DNA from: Pithys albifrons albifrons
Lineage: Eukaryota > Chordata > Aves > Passeriformes > Thamnophilidae
Length of the DNA: 64,000 nucleotides
Direction: 5' to 3'
Assembly (NCBI RefSeq): GCF_047495875.1
Contig: NC_092485.1
Coordinates: forward strand, 4,970,890 to 5,034,889
Of this stretch, positions 32,103 to 55,189 are shown one piece after another. The translations under genes and the position numbers were made by a program. Numbering within the stretch: the stretch's first letter is position 1; every line of letters starts with the position of its first letter. The notes under the pieces were generated by a model. It saw only the letters and a list, made by a program, of their open reading frames with translations, did not search any database and was not told the origin of the DNA.

Positions 32103-34624
32103 TGTAACCCCCAGCTGCACTGCTGGGATGCAGAGGTGGCCTCTGCTGTGCTCATTAGCTGTGATAGGCCATAAATTACTTTTCAAAGGGCTCCCAATGG
32201 TACTAATGTGTTTCCCTTCTCTGCTGATGGATGGGCCACCCAGTTGGGAGGTTCAGAGCAGTTTCCTCCCTGTTTTCCGAGGGCCAATGAGTTTCACACC
32301 TGCCTGAGCACCACCCAGCAGCAGGTGAGGAATGCTGAGCTTGGAAGGCCAGTCAAGAGGGGTGAGCATTAAACATTCTGTTGTCTTTGGCATTTTAATG
32401 CCTTGTGGAGCTCTTCCTTTCCCCATGGGGGGTCTCACTGCTGTCAGCAGACCTTCTGAGTGAAGGTTATTCCTTTACCAGTCCACAACAGAGCCCAGCA
32501 GAGCCCGTTGCCACCAAATCCAAGAGCTGAGCCGAGGCTTTGACCAAGATGTGGATGTTTTTAGCACTAAGAGAAGGCTATAGGATTTATTTTAAAATAA
32601 TAAAGAAATGAATACAATGTCAGGAGCCTGCAATAAACAGAGCTTCCGTTATGACAAAGCCAAGCTGAGGAGCCTGGCTTTGAGCAGGCCCCTCTGACAT
32701 GGAGCCAAATTCCTCATTGGCTTTCATGTTGGTTTTAGTGGACACGCACTGAGGCAACGGGAGAACCCCTGGTTGGGATTTCTAAGGCTGAAGCTGGGGG
32801 AGGAAGGGGGAATTTCGGTGGATTTCCCCACTGCTGAGAAAACCACAGAGCGCTGCTACAATAGGGGAGCCTTATCAGTGGATTCCAGTGGGCTTGGATC
32901 TGGCATTTCCATTAAAATGGGCTTCCTGAGCCAGCCTGGAACAAACACATACCTAAACCCTCCTATCAGCGACAACACAGAATGCTGGGGAGGAGAATTT
33001 ATCTGGTTGGAACAGAAAGAGGAGCTGCCCAAGGCTCCACTTGCTTTCATCGCAGGGAAAGCCTCCACAAAGCATCCTTATAAATCAACGGGAGCACTAA
33101 ACATGTGCTTAAAGTTAAATGTGAGCTCAAGTGCCTTCCTGGCAGGGTGGGCTGCACGAGGAGCGGTGCCACAGCTGGTGCCAGCGTTGCTGGGGGAGCT
33201 CCTGCCAGACACAGACACCGACACTTTCCTCTTAGGCAAGTGAAATTGCTTTGTGGATTGCAATAAAGTAGGTTTGTACCTCCCCTCCTCAGCCCTTCTG
33301 CAATCTCTGGGCTGTGCCTGAACAGGATCCCATCTGTTTACTCTGACTTTGAAATTACAGCAGTTTAGTTAATCTCATCTACGCCTTGTTTATCTTCCCG
33401 ATGGGCTTCGCTGGCCACCGGCACAGGGAAAGGGCTCCTGTTTCTGCCCAGTAAATAATTCATTATCACAACTGCTGCAGCCTGGGATCTTCTTCACATG
33501 GCCTGGGCTAATGTTGAAATGGGGAGAGAGATTTTCCCATGGTGTTGAGCTCTGAGGAGGAAAGGGTGAGGACCAGCCTGAAGCTGCAAGTGGTTCATTA
33601 TGAGGAATGGAGATGCCACATGGCCATGGGCACTAAAAACCAGTGACAGTGGCAGGATGAGGTACCTGTGAGACCCACCTGGGTCAAAATGGTATTTAAT
33701 GTGTGTGGAACAGCACTGGGACAGATCACAGCTGTGGATGAGCAGTTTGGGGCATGACTATGTCCATGACCTGGACTCCCTCCTGTCCTTGTTGTTACAG
33801 CTCCCTTGAGGGGCAGATGTCCTGAACAGGTCATTTTATAAGCTCAGTTCTTCAACATCTGATTGCAAGACCTGCCAGGGGACTGTGACACCCACCTGGG
33901 TCTCATCCTGATATAGAGATGCTGAGAACGGGCCCAGGGACATCACACAGCTCCATCCTCTGTCACCTCTGTGCACAAAGCCCATAGAGAGGGGCCTGTG
34001 CTGGATTAGATCATCCCTGGCAGACCCTTAGGACCCTCTGCTCTGCCTCACCCAGCCAGGCTGCCCTGAGCTGCTGGAGGTGGGGGGAAAATCCAGGTCT
34101 GAGTGCGGGATGAGTAATGCTGGAGTTATCTCTTTCTTCAATCAATACGGTGTGTCCTCACACATGCCAGAGCTGGGCAAGAGCTTTTGTTTTGGCTGCT
34201 TTGGGAAATAATTGCATTCTTTTAATATCTCAAAACAAAGATTTACCACAGGGGCAGAAAGACCACACGGGAAGGTGCTGCTGAGTTAACCAGGAAGGTC
34301 CGTAAGGAGCCTTTGCGTGGGAGGCTCAGCAGTTTCCCTGCAGACGTTTCCCCCCGCGGGCTCTGCTGCTTCTCCTGGGCTGGGCTGGGTGTCCAGGAGG
34401 GCAAAACCTGGTCCTGTGGCGAGCACGGAAAGGCTGTGCTTGCCCAGGCCCCTCTTCTCTCTCATTTTGCCCTTAATACATATTTTTTCCCCTGTGTCCT
34501 GGGTGCATTTGGCTCCTTGCAGCAAACCACGTTCTGTCTGTGTGTCTTGGCTGGCTGGACATCTGTGTCCCTCTGTCCCTGCATCTCTCTGGGTGTGAGG
34601 CATCCGGGTGCTTTGCTCCACATT
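32103..34624. other. intergenic upstream of NUAK2, possible conserved elements
   Basis: No gene is seen. Segments at about 32,800-33,270 and 33,340-33,490 look like conserved noncoding DNA by composition (for example GTTTAGTTAATCTCATCTAC and AATAATTCATTATCAC), but this cannot be confirmed without an alignment. Confidence 0.4.
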
Positions 34625-34945
34625 ATAGAATTATGTGATGGTTTGGATTAGAAGGGACATTAAAGGGCATCTCGTTCCACTCCTTGCCACAGGCAGAGAC
34701 CCCTCCCACCAGCCCAGGTTGCTCCAAGCCCTGTCCAGCCTGGTCTTGGACACTCCCAGGGATGGGACAGTCACAGCTTCTCTGGGCAACCTGTGCCAGG
34801 GCCTGCCCACCCTCACAGGGAAGAATTTCACCCTAATATCCCATCTAGCCCTGCCTTCTGCAGTGTGAGCATTCCCCCTTGTCCTGTCACTCCATGCCCT
34901 TGTCCAAAGCCCCTTTCCAAATCTCCCAGTGCTCTGTTCCTGCAC
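34625..34945 (-). mobile_element. CR1 LINE 3'-end fragment near the NUAK2 promoter
   Basis: Antisense CR1 begins 'attatagaattatgtgatgg' and continues through 'agaccccteccaccagccca'-like sequence and 'ggcaacctgtgccagggcct' to 'cccttgtcctgtcactccat'. Its right end is about 400 bp before the NUAK2 start codon. Confidence 0.9.
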
Positions 34946-35139
34946 CTCTTCCCATCCTTTGGGTGCAAATCGCTCCCTGCACCATCCCCTGGGAACTCCT
35001 CACTCCCTCCAGCCTTCGGGACACCCTTCCCACCCCTTCATCCCCTCTCTCTCCTGCTCCCTGGATTTCCTGGGCACACCCTCCCTCTGCCCGCGGTCTG
35101 TGGGTACCCTTGTCCGTGGGTCCCGCACGCGTGTCCCCC

Positions 35140-35345
35140 GCTCCCAGCGCTGCGCGGGGCTCCCCCCGCACCCCGGGCCCCCTCCCCGGTCCCGGCCCCG
35201 GGCGGGGCGGGCGCTGCGGCCGCCAATGGGCGCGGGGAGGCGCGGCCCCGGCACCGCCGCATTTATCGGCCGGGACGCGCCGGGACGAGCCGGGCGGCGG
35301 CGGAGCCGGGCCGGGATTAGAATCGGGATCGGGATTAGGATCGGG
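35140..35345 (+). promoter_or_regulatory. NUAK2: NUAK2 CpG-island promoter and 5' leader
   Basis: Very GC-rich sequence holds Sp1-type GGGGCGGGGCGGG near 35,200, a CCAAT box at 35,223-35,227 in GCCAATGG, and a TATA-like ATTTAT at 35,261-35,266. A start near 35,290 is expected, leaving a leader of about 55 nt. The last 38 nt contain five GGG runs (35,308-35,345) up to the start codon, a candidate RNA G-quadruplex. CpG density continues into exon 1 and intron 1. Confidence 0.65.
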
Positions 35346-46336
<10,991 letters not shown>

Positions 46337-47125
46337 GGGTACCCCCCGGGGTGGTGCATTTTGGGGAGGGGGTCGTGCCCTCCCTGCCCCGGGGCTGCTG
46401 GTGCTGCTGTCCCACGTCCCATGTATTTATTTGGCAACCTCGTGCCCCTCGGGGATGCTCCAGGGCCAGGACATTGAATGGACCAAAGCTCCGAGTGACC
46501 CTCGTGGAGGGGTTGGGGGTCCCGGGGGTCCTCACTGCCGTCCTCCCCTCACCCCAGGCACATCTCATCTCACACCAAGGGGCTGGCGGGACTTTTTCTT
46601 TCTTTGCACTGTTTTTTTGACTGCACAAGGTCACGGATGGGGCAGGTGATATACCTCAAACGAGCTGGAGATGTAGCAGGGTGCGGGCAAGGGGCTCAAA
46701 GGTGCTGCCCATGGGCTGGGCTCTCGGGATGTGCTGCCAATGGGGGCCAAACCACCCAGGCCACGGCTCTTCCCTCTCCCGTGCTGAGAAACCCAACTGG
46801 ATGTGGCCAAAACCCCAGGCTGAGACAATGCTCTGATGCCAACATCTATTATTGTAATACTGAGGAAAACAAAAAGGTGCCTTTGGTGAGGCACCATGAC
46901 TTTATTTATTGCCCTTGTCCAACCTGATGTAAAGTGTCAGCAGCACGGGCTGTGTCTGGCTCCACACCAGCCTCCCAGGGCTGTTTTTGGGAGGGGTCTG
47001 TGTCCTTGTCTCAGCAGGCTCCGTTGCACTATTCCCATGTGTTTGCTGGCCCTTTTCCCTTCTCCAGGGTGTGTGTGTTTTCCCTCCTTCCTACAACGTG
47101 GTCTGGAGAAAACCATTAAATTAAA
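46337..47125 (+). other. NUAK2: NUAK2 3' UTR
   Basis: Noncoding sequence follows the TGA stop at 46,334-46,336. It contains ATTTATTT-type elements (about 46,424 and 46,902) and ends near overlapping ATTAAA hexamers. The length of about 0.8 kb is reasonable for this gene. Confidence 0.55.
47115..47125 (+). terminator. NUAK2: candidate NUAK2 poly(A) signal (two ATTAAA)
   Basis: ATTAAATTAAA gives two overlapping ATTAAA hexamers at 47,115-47,120 and 47,120-47,125. A GT/T-rich stretch, GAGTTGTTCTCTTGGTTGC, follows about 20 nt later, which is the expected layout of a cleavage site. Confidence 0.6.
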
Positions 47126-50100
47126 AGCAGATGGTAAAAGTGAGTTGTTCTCTTGGTTGCTGGGGGAGGTGTGATGGGGGCAGCTGCCTTGAGCTGCCTG
47201 TCCCAGCCTGGTGGCTCCTGTGCTGCCCCTGGGGGCTCCCTCCAGTCCAGGTGAGTGTGACTTGGCTCAGACAGACATTCTGTGAGGTGTGACACCTCTG
47301 TGCAGCTTGTACTCAACCCCTCCAGTGCTCCAGCACATCCCTGAACTGGGTTTAACTGGTGCCTCCCCCAGTGCTGGGTGGTGCAGAGCTGGCACATCCC
47401 TGATGTGGGGGCTCAGCACCCTCGGCAAGGGGTTGAGTCGATTTTTAACAAGCAGATCCCAAATTTTTGGGAAAGCTGTGCTGGAGGCAGAGGGCTGGGG
47501 GGACTGAGGAGCCTCTTCTCCCCCTCCTCACAGTGGGCAGCTCTGCGGCACCAGCTCTGCTCCCAAAACACTGTCCCTGGAGGTGGGTGGGGTTGGATTT
47601 CTGAAATATCCACAGGTTTTGGTGGCAGGAGCCGCTGTGGGCACCACCCCCATCACCTGCCCTCCCCTTCACCAGCGCCTGTTGGAGGAAGGAGCAGCGG
47701 GGCTGAGGCTCAGCAGCCTGAGCTGCTTCGTGGCTGTCCCTTCTGCAGCCCTTTCCCTTTATCCCCTTCCCCCGCTGCGCCATTGAAACCCGTTTTGTTG
47801 CTCCGTAAAGCCCTGGAACGCTTTCCCGTTTCCAGTCGGGTTAATAAGAGCCATTCCATGTCTCCAGCGCAGCGGAGGTGCCAGGGGCAGGGTAGGGTGG
47901 CAGAGCTGCGTGCCCGAATGCCGACCCTCGGCCCACCGCTCTCGGCCCCCCGCCGCGCATTCCCCGCGTGCTTCCCGAGCCATTAAACCCTGGAGCGGTT
48001 AAAGCTGCTCCCAGGGCATCCAGCTCAGCCAGGGCAAAGTCCCGGTGCCCTCTGGGTGCTGCATCCCCGGCTCATCCCACCCCACGGGGCACCGGGAGCA
48101 TCCCAAGGCGGACATCAGGTCGGGCTGAGCTTTAAAACCCACGGAAGGACGGAAATTCCTTCCCGGGAAGCGCCTGTGGGTTTGGTTTTGGAGCATCCCC
48201 GGGCACTGCGGTCCCGTTTGGTTAATGATTTTCAGAAAAACATCCGCGTGTGCTGGTTTTGGAGCCGCGCTGAGCTGTGGCAGTTCTGGGTGTGAGGCAC
48301 ACGCTGCCCACCCCACGCCGTGTCCCTGCGGGTGGCACCGGTGTTTGTGCGGGGTTGGGAGCGGTGGATGGTCAGCTCAGCCCGTCCCTGGCTGGTGGCA
48401 GCTCCCCGGAGTTCCTGCCCACCTTATCCTGGCTCCCAGCGATGGGCGAGGGTGGGAAATGCTGCTGGAGGGCTGGATGAGGGGCCCAAGGAGACAGCCT
48501 GAGCCTGGAGGCATCTTAGAATCGGTGGGAGGGGGCGCAGTGACCGCCCCCCCCTCCCCGCTGGTGCCCCCTCTCCGCTGGTGCCCCCTCCCCGCTGGTG
48601 TCCCCTCCCCACGCTGTGTCCCCGCTCCCGACATTCCCCCACCAGCCCTTGGAAACGCTCCTTTCATCGCGGCCCTGATTTCCGCTGCCTCTGCACCCCC
48701 AGCCGGGGGCTGAGCCCCCCTTTCAGACCACCACCATTATTAAGGGCCCTTTTATCCAGCCCTTTCATCCCGAGGATTGGCATCCCTCCGCTTCCCTCCC
48801 GTTCCCAAGGGCCGCCGAGCGCAGTCCCCCCGCCCCAGCCCTGCCGTGGGTGTTTCAGGCGGGGGAAAATGACCTCAGAGCGTCATTTTGCTGAGAAAAT
48901 GCCATTTTTTGGGGGTGACTTCAGCCGACCTGCTGCGTTTTGCTGCCAAAGGGCGCGTGGGAGCGGAGCTGTGCTCCTGCCAGGATGGCTTGGGGAAGAG
49001 GGAAACGGGGAGAAACACCCAAGGAGGAATTACCCTGATGATGAGGTGATGCAGGAGTGGTTGGAGTTGCCCTGTGGGTTTATCCCAGTTAGTGCAAACT
49101 TCCCTTCTCACTGTCCCAAGGGATTATCCAGGAGAAGCCGTCCCACGGCAAACTGGGGGCCAGTCTGGACCTCTCCTGGTGGTCCTTGGGGCACTGGGGG
49201 ACACTGGTACATCCCCAGTGCTGCACTGCAGGGTCTGGTGCTGCAGACGCTGTCAGAGAGCAGGTGTGGGGATTCTCAGGCATGGAAATTGTGCATTTCC
49301 AGGGATGTTTAAGTGTGGATGGTGTGTCTGTGGCTCAGTGGGTCACTTGGACCCCAGGATTGCTGCTCCACACCCAGACCTACAAATCTATCTCATGTGG
49401 AGGCTGTTTTGGAAGTCCCATCCCTGTGTGACACCCACAAACATCCCCCCAGCGCCCCGAGAAAGGGGAGAAAAGAGGATTTTGGGGTGGGAGCAGCCGC
49501 GAGCCGGCTGAGGGAGCAAAGCGAGCGGCTCCGGCACCACTCCCAGCAGGTCCTGCCGGGGCCGGGCGGGTTTCCCGGCAGAGCTGCGGGCGCTCCCCTG
49601 GCCCGGGGCAGCTGCCGGTGCCCTGACTCACGCCGTGCTCCTGCCCGGGCTTGTGCAGCGGAGCCCGGATGCGCCGAGCCCATATTTGGGGCTCGGAGCG
49701 GGGCAGGCGGAGCAGGATCGGGGATGCCTGAGCCCCCTGGGACAGCCTGTAGCAAAAGCCATGCACTTGACTGTCCCCCAGGACACCCTGGAGCTTCCCA
49801 GAACCGTCCTCACATCGCTGGAACGTGGATGGATGAAGTGCCACGGCCAGTCCTCATGGGCTGCCAGTTCCTAAGGGCACAGAGCAGCTCAGCGGTGCCC
49901 CAGGTGCTCCGGGGTTTGGTGTTCTCTGCCCTCTGGCTGTGGCTGAGCTGCCACTCACTGTCCCTTCTCGTAGGAATCTCCTGGTGTTGGTTTTCTGTTC
50001 CTCAGGTTTTCTGCTTGAGCGTTTTCTGTCTGTCTGACACATCGTGGGCCCAGAGCCAACAATATTTCTAAGACATTTTGTCATAACTTTGAGTGCCGGA

Positions 50101-50731
50101 ACAATTAACACAACAAAGTTTAGATGTTTCTTTGCCTGTGATTCTTTCAAAGTGGGGCTTTTTTCCCTTTTTTTCAAAGGTGCCTCCACAACTACCTGTC
50201 TGATTGCTGCATTTCTTTGAAGATCTGAAGAAGAGAAATCCCCACATGAAAGTCCTCCCATCTTCAATGTCCCTTTGCTGCAGCCTGGAGCAGCTCAGGA
50301 GAGGGGAGAAAGCGGCACCCAGAACTTGGATCCTGTTTCTCTGGAGCACACGGAGCTGCTGCATCAAATCTGAGCCTGACACCTAAAATGTAATCCCAGA
50401 TCCTGCTGGGAGCTCAGATAAACAAGTGCTGGTGACCACCCTGAAGCCCCAGTGCCCTCCCAGAGCTGTGGTGATGCTGCTCAGGTGCTGGGTCTCTGAC
50501 AGATGAGACATCCAGTGGGATTTCTCAAAGCAGGATGACTCTGCCCATCTCTCCATGGCAGAAGCTCTGGGATGGCAGTGCCAGGCCCGGGGGCCTCTCT
50601 GCAGCAGGATAAGGAAGAAGGATCAGGTCCAGCACTGGTGGAGCAGCCACTGGTGGCTCCAGCCACCTCCTGTCCTTCCCATCACTTGCAGGATCATCCA
50701 CCCCATTGTGGCTGTCCCGAGCCACAGATCA
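47126..50731. other. NUAK2-TMCC2 intergenic, left part, no gene seen
   Basis: About 3.6 kb. It includes moderately CpG-rich blocks (47,900-48,800 and 49,480-49,720) without convincing exons. Open frames of up to about 250 codons near 48,581 and 49,313 have no recognisable domain and no plausible splice context. Confidence 0.45.
49624..49689. promoter_or_regulatory. candidate element with AP-1 and CArG sites
   Basis: A perfect AP-1 site TGACTCA (49,624-49,630) and a perfect CArG box CCATATTTGG (49,680-49,689) lie 50 bp apart in a CpG-rich block about 2.5 kb past the NUAK2 poly(A) signal. Site identity is seen; activity is not known. Confidence 0.35.
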
Positions 50732-51015
50732 AACTCGTGGAATATCCTGAGCTGGAAGGGACCCACGAGGATCATCCAGTCCAACTCTTGGCCCTGCACT
50801 GACACCCCAACAATGTCACCCTGTCCCTGAGAGCATTGTCCAAACACTCCTGGAGCTCTGGCAGCCCCAGGGCTATGTCCACAGCCCTGAGGAGCCTGTT
50901 CAGTGCCCACCACCCTCTGGGGGAAGAACCTTTTCCTGAGATCTGATCTAACCCTCCCCTGACACAGCTCCAGCTGCTCAGTTGGGTCCTGTCACTGGTC
51001 ACAGAGAGCAGAGAT
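50732..51015 (-). mobile_element. CR1 LINE 3'-end fragment
   Basis: Antisense CR1 of the subfamily reading 'cgtggaatatcctgagctgg', 'aagggacccacgaggatcat', 'gagcctgttcagtgcccacc' and 'gaagaaccttttcctgagat'. It is the same subfamily as the copy at 52,665-52,935 but in the opposite orientation. Confidence 0.88.
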
Positions 51016-52664
51016 CAGAGCTGCCCCTCCAAGCTGCCCTGAGCACACTGCCCTGCACATCCCATCCCTTCCTGAGCCCCAGGGATGCTGGGCACGCCTG
51101 CAGGCATCGCTGCCACATGGCAACAAACCCCCAGTGGTTTCCCAAGAACTCCCCAGGTGTGCAAAGCAGGCACAGGAGGCACAGAGCTGGCAGGACTCCC
51201 ATGGGCACATGGCAAACCAGCCCCGCTGGCTCGACCGCCCAGCCGGGCACGATCGCCCGCTGAGAGCTCCACGGGGCTCCACGGGGATGTGGCACACCCA
51301 GATGCTGTCTCTGTGCCAGGCTGCCAGCTCGTTCCTCCCCACCAGAGCCGGCTGAACCGCTTTCTCCAGGTGCAGGCTGGGCTCTGTGCAAAGGCAGGTG
51401 AGGCAAGAGCAGCGCCCTCCTCTCCAGGGGCAGCGGTTGGGGAGGTCGGGGCTTGGCATCGCTGCAGGAAGTTCCCAGCGGGATGCAAACCTGCTCCTGA
51501 CGTGGCAGTGATGTCCCAACCCATGCAAACACCAGGAGTGAGAAGCAGCCCTCCTGGCAGTGCCATGGTGGGTCCTGTGGGAGGTGGGGATTGGCATTCC
51601 CGTTTTGCAGCTGGAGAAGCTGCAGTCCCACAGTTACTCAGGTGCCTGGAGATGCAAAGCGTTGCCTCACTGGATCATCAGGACTCCCAGCCTGGCTTGG
51701 CTGGGCACCAGCGTCCCGAATTCGGGACCTGCCAGGTCCAGCCCTTTCAAGAAACCTGTCTGGGTGCTTCTTTGCCTTCACAGGCAACCAGATATGCTGG
51801 GAAAATCACCCTCCCCTGCAGCTCCCCATGGTCCTTCACTCCTTTCCCGTGTGAGACATGGGACAAGCTCCCTCACAGCCCTGGGCTGGGGGATGGAGGC
51901 TCCTGGATGATGCAGCAATGGCTCTTGGCAGATGGTTTTGGAGGCTCCTTGTCCCCCTGGGCAGGCTCACAGCAGCCCTGTGCCCACTGCTGTGCAGACC
52001 CAGCCCAGAGGGCTGTGGTGTTGGGGGATATCTGTCTTTCCCCAGTGCATGGAGCCCTGGGGGCTGCTGGCCTGGGCACTGCAGAGATGCCATCGTGGTG
52101 ACGTGTCAGTGAGAGAAGGTGTCACAACCCCTGGTGACCTGTGGGGCCACCTGAGTCACTGCACTGTCAGACAGGCCATCCCAGACATCGGCAGTGCCAG
52201 AGGGCTGAGAGCCAGAGCCTTGTGCAAGCCTGGGGTGCCCCAGGGGCAGCCAAAGGGATGGCATGAGGGGCTGTGGTCAGGGAGATGCCCCTGGTGCAGC
52301 CCCACACCTCTGTGCTCTGCCCCCAGCTCTTGGTGCTGGGAGGGCACCAGGGACAGGGGCAGCAGAGCCATCACAGACCCTCAGGGAGGCCTGGGGGCAG
52401 CAGCACTCTGAGAATTTGGGCAGTGCCTTTGGCCTGACATGGGACATTGAATGGGTCAGTTCCTTTACACTTGGACCTGCTCAGACCTGTGAGGGTGACA
52501 GGACTGACACAACTCGGCCCTGGTCTGTCTCAGCTGAGGGTGCCCAGCTGGTGCCCAGCTGGCTGGGACCTTCAATTAAGGCAGTTTGAAGGTTCTGCCC
52601 CTTCCCAACTTCCTCCTGAGGGGAAGCAGAGGGGCAGGCACTGAGCTCTGCTCTGTGTCACCAG
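51016..52664. other. intergenic, no gene seen
   Basis: Unique sequence open in overlapping frames on both strands (up to 338 codons on the plus strand at 51,085-52,101). The predicted peptides are compositionally GC-driven and match no family I know. Confidence 0.45.
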
Positions 52665-52935
52665 TGACAGGGCTGGAGGGAAGGGCTGGGGCTGTGTCAG
52701 GGAGGGTTGGGTTGGATCTCAGAAAAAGGTTCTTCCCCCAGAGGGTGGTGGGCACTGAACAGGCTCCCCAGGGCAGTGGGCACAGCCCCGAGGCTGGCAG
52801 AGCTCCAGGAGCATTTGGGCAACACTCAGGGCCTGGGTGGGATTGTTGAGGTGTCTGTGCAGGGCCGAGAGTTGGAATCAATGACCCTTGTGGGTCCTCC
52901 CAGCTCAGAATATTCCACGACTCTCTGATTCCCTG
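52665..52935 (+). mobile_element. CR1 LINE 3'-end fragment
   Basis: Sense CR1 reads 'ggttgggttggatctcagaa', 'ggtggtgggcactgaacagg', 'gagttggaatcaatgaccct' and 'cagctcagaatattccacga', ending in a degenerate 8-bp tail. Confidence 0.9.
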
Positions 52936-53009
52936 CTCCTGCCTGGTGGTGCTGGGGTCAGGGGGCTCCAGGACACAGTTGGACCCTCCCAGCCTCTGCC
53001 AGGCTACAA

Positions 53010-53335
53010 TCGATCCTGGAGTCCCTCAGCCCTCGGGAGGCCCCACGATCAATTATTTCTCTAATCTTATCTCCCTGTCTTTCTCCTGCTTTCCCTGTGC
53101 CTCCCCTCCCTCCCCGGTGCTTTGTAGCCTCCCGACAGCCCCACTTCCCCCCTCCAGCCCTCTGCTTTGATCCTCGGAAGAAGCAATTGATCCTCCTTAT
53201 CTTTATTGTGGTAGAGACATTCCCAGCACTGCCCTTAATTAAATTCCTCTCAATTTTCCTCCATAAGCCTTTCTTTCCCCCAACCCCAGACGAGTATTTA
53301 TTTTTAAACGTGCAATTAAATTATTAGGTTGGCCA
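53010..53335. promoter_or_regulatory. candidate conserved noncoding element
   Basis: The composition changes sharply to AT-richer sequence with ATCGATCC, GATCAATTATTT, two CTTATCT GATA-type sites (about 53,066 and 53,197), CCCTTAATTAAATTCC and TTTATTTTTAAACGTGC. Such mixed homeobox/GATA/MEF2-like content in a gene-poor interval is typical of enhancers. No alignment was available. Confidence 0.35.
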
Positions 53336-53499
53336 AGGGTGTGACAGCAGCCGGATCCACTGGGGCTCTGCTCGGGTTCAGGGGCTCAACTCGGGCCTTT
53401 CCCCTCCCCTCCCAGCTCCTCTGGGCCTGCTGGGTCCATACGAGCTCGAGGTGCTGCTGTTCACCCTGTGGCAGTGCCACTGGGCACAGGAGCACAGAC

Positions 53500-54172
53500 A
53501 CTGGCCATGCTGGAGCTGGCACTGGTCAAATTAGCACAGGCACTGGCTGTGGTGGCACTGGCATTGGTCACAGTGGCACTGGCATTGGTCACAGTCGCGT
53601 GGGTATGGTTCACAGTAGCACAAGCACTGGCCATGGTATCATTGGCACTTGCCATAGTGACTTTGGGACCAGTCACAGTGGCACTGGCACTGGTCACAGT
53701 GGCGTGGGCATGTCCCACAGTAGCACAGGCACTGGCCATGGTGCAGCAGGCACTGGCCACGGTGGCATTGGCACTGCCATGGTGACACTGCCACCTGCCA
53801 TGGTGGCATTGGCACCTGCCATGGTGGCACTGCCACCTACCATGGTGGCATTGGCACTACCATGGTGACACTGCCACCTGCCAGGGTGGCATTGGCACCT
53901 GCCATGGTGGCACTGCCACCTGCCATGGTGGCATTGGCACTACCATGGTGACACTGCCACCTGCCAGCGTGGCATTGGCACTACTGTGGTGACACTGCCA
54001 CCTGCCAGGGTGGCATTGGCACCTGCCATGGTGGCACTGCCACCTGCCATGGTGGCATTGGCACTACCATGGTGACACTGCCACCTGCCAGGGTGGCATT
54101 GACACTACCGTGGTGACACTGCCACCTGCCAGGGTGGCATTGGCACCTGCCATGGTGGCACTGGGCGCCTCC
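53500..54172. repeat. 21-bp minisatellite, about 30 units
   Basis: The first part (to about 53,775) uses degenerate units such as GGCACTGGCATTGGTCACAGT. The second part uses GTGGCATTGGCACCTGCCATG alternating with GTGGCACTGCCACCTGCCATG. The alternation forms 42-bp and longer higher-order units. The 21-bp period keeps several frames open, so open frames here are not genes. Confidence 0.93.
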
Positions 54173-55189
54173 AGGTGAGCCCCAGTGCCCCGGGGCTGGC
54201 TGCTGGCTGTGGCCCTGCAATGCTTTAAGCTTTTCCTCTCGGAAATTTTTCCTCCTCCAGACACCTTGACCTCGGGGGCAGGGAGTATTTTTCATGTGGA
54301 ACAGCCGAAATTCCCCCGGAGACAGCGCAGGAATGTCAGGCATGTTATCCTTGGTACCAGCTCTTGCTTTTTACAGCCTAAGCTTGGCCACGCCGCCGGG
54401 GGGAGGGGATGGCTGGGGTCCCACTGGTGATTGCCAACATCCCCCCAACCCCTTCCTCCTCATCCCTCTCTTGGAAAACTCGCCCACGCCGTGCCCAGGG
54501 GAGGGTCTCCATGCCCAGGTTGGCAGTGGGGTGAGTGGGGCTGAACTGCAGGTGAGGCGATGGCAGCAGCACCCCAAAAAGGGGGTGAGCACCTTTGGGT
54601 CCCTCCAGGGCTCAGTGCTCCTGTCCTTGGGAGATGCCCAGGGGATATTTTGGGAGCTGTCTTGGCAGAGCAGGGGGCAGCAAGTGGGTTATTTTACCAC
54701 TCAGGGCTCGTGCAGCGCAGTGAGATAAATCACTGCCTCGTTCATCTCCATTAAGTGCAATTACCCCCGAGGTACCAAAGCAATTTATTATTATTGCTCC
54801 ATCCAGGCTCGCTGCGGTGACAGATCACACACACACGAGGCAGGGCAAGGGGGACAGTTCTGCACCTTCACCCCAGACCACGGGACCTGGGCACCCTGGG
54901 CACCTTCGGGTGGCACCGATGGGATGTGGCAAACCAGTCCCAAATAGGGAGCAGGGGGAAATCCTGCTGTGCCATCCAGAGAGGTGACACCCCAGGTATC
55001 TCTTGTCCCCACACCCATCTCTGGATGTCCCCAGTGATCTCTGTCCCCCCTGAGTGCAGCAGTCACCTGTCCCTGCATGTGCCCACGTCACCCCATGTGA
55101 CACCACACTGGGGAAGGGGTGTCTGAGCCCCGGGGCCAGGAGGGTCCCCGTGCCCGGTGGCACCAGCCTGGCGTGTCGCAGGCCCCCGC
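54173..55189. other. intergenic, no gene; possible conserved segment
   Basis: No exon is seen. The segment 54,715-54,815 (GAGATAAATCACTGCC, CCATTAAGTGCAATTACC, AATTTATTATTATTGCTCC) is AT-rich against a GC-rich background and looks like conserved regulatory DNA. Confidence 0.4.

Noticed and set aside
31459..32307. MDGW-repeat ORFs of up to 282 codons
   Set aside because: They are translations of the GGAT microsatellite.
51085..52101. 338-codon ORF as a possible gene
   Set aside because: There is no domain or splice support, several equally long overlapping minus-strand frames exist, and GC-rich DNA easily gives such frames.
53329..54343. Alanine/valine/glycine-rich ORFs
   Set aside because: They follow the 21-bp minisatellite, whose period preserves frame.
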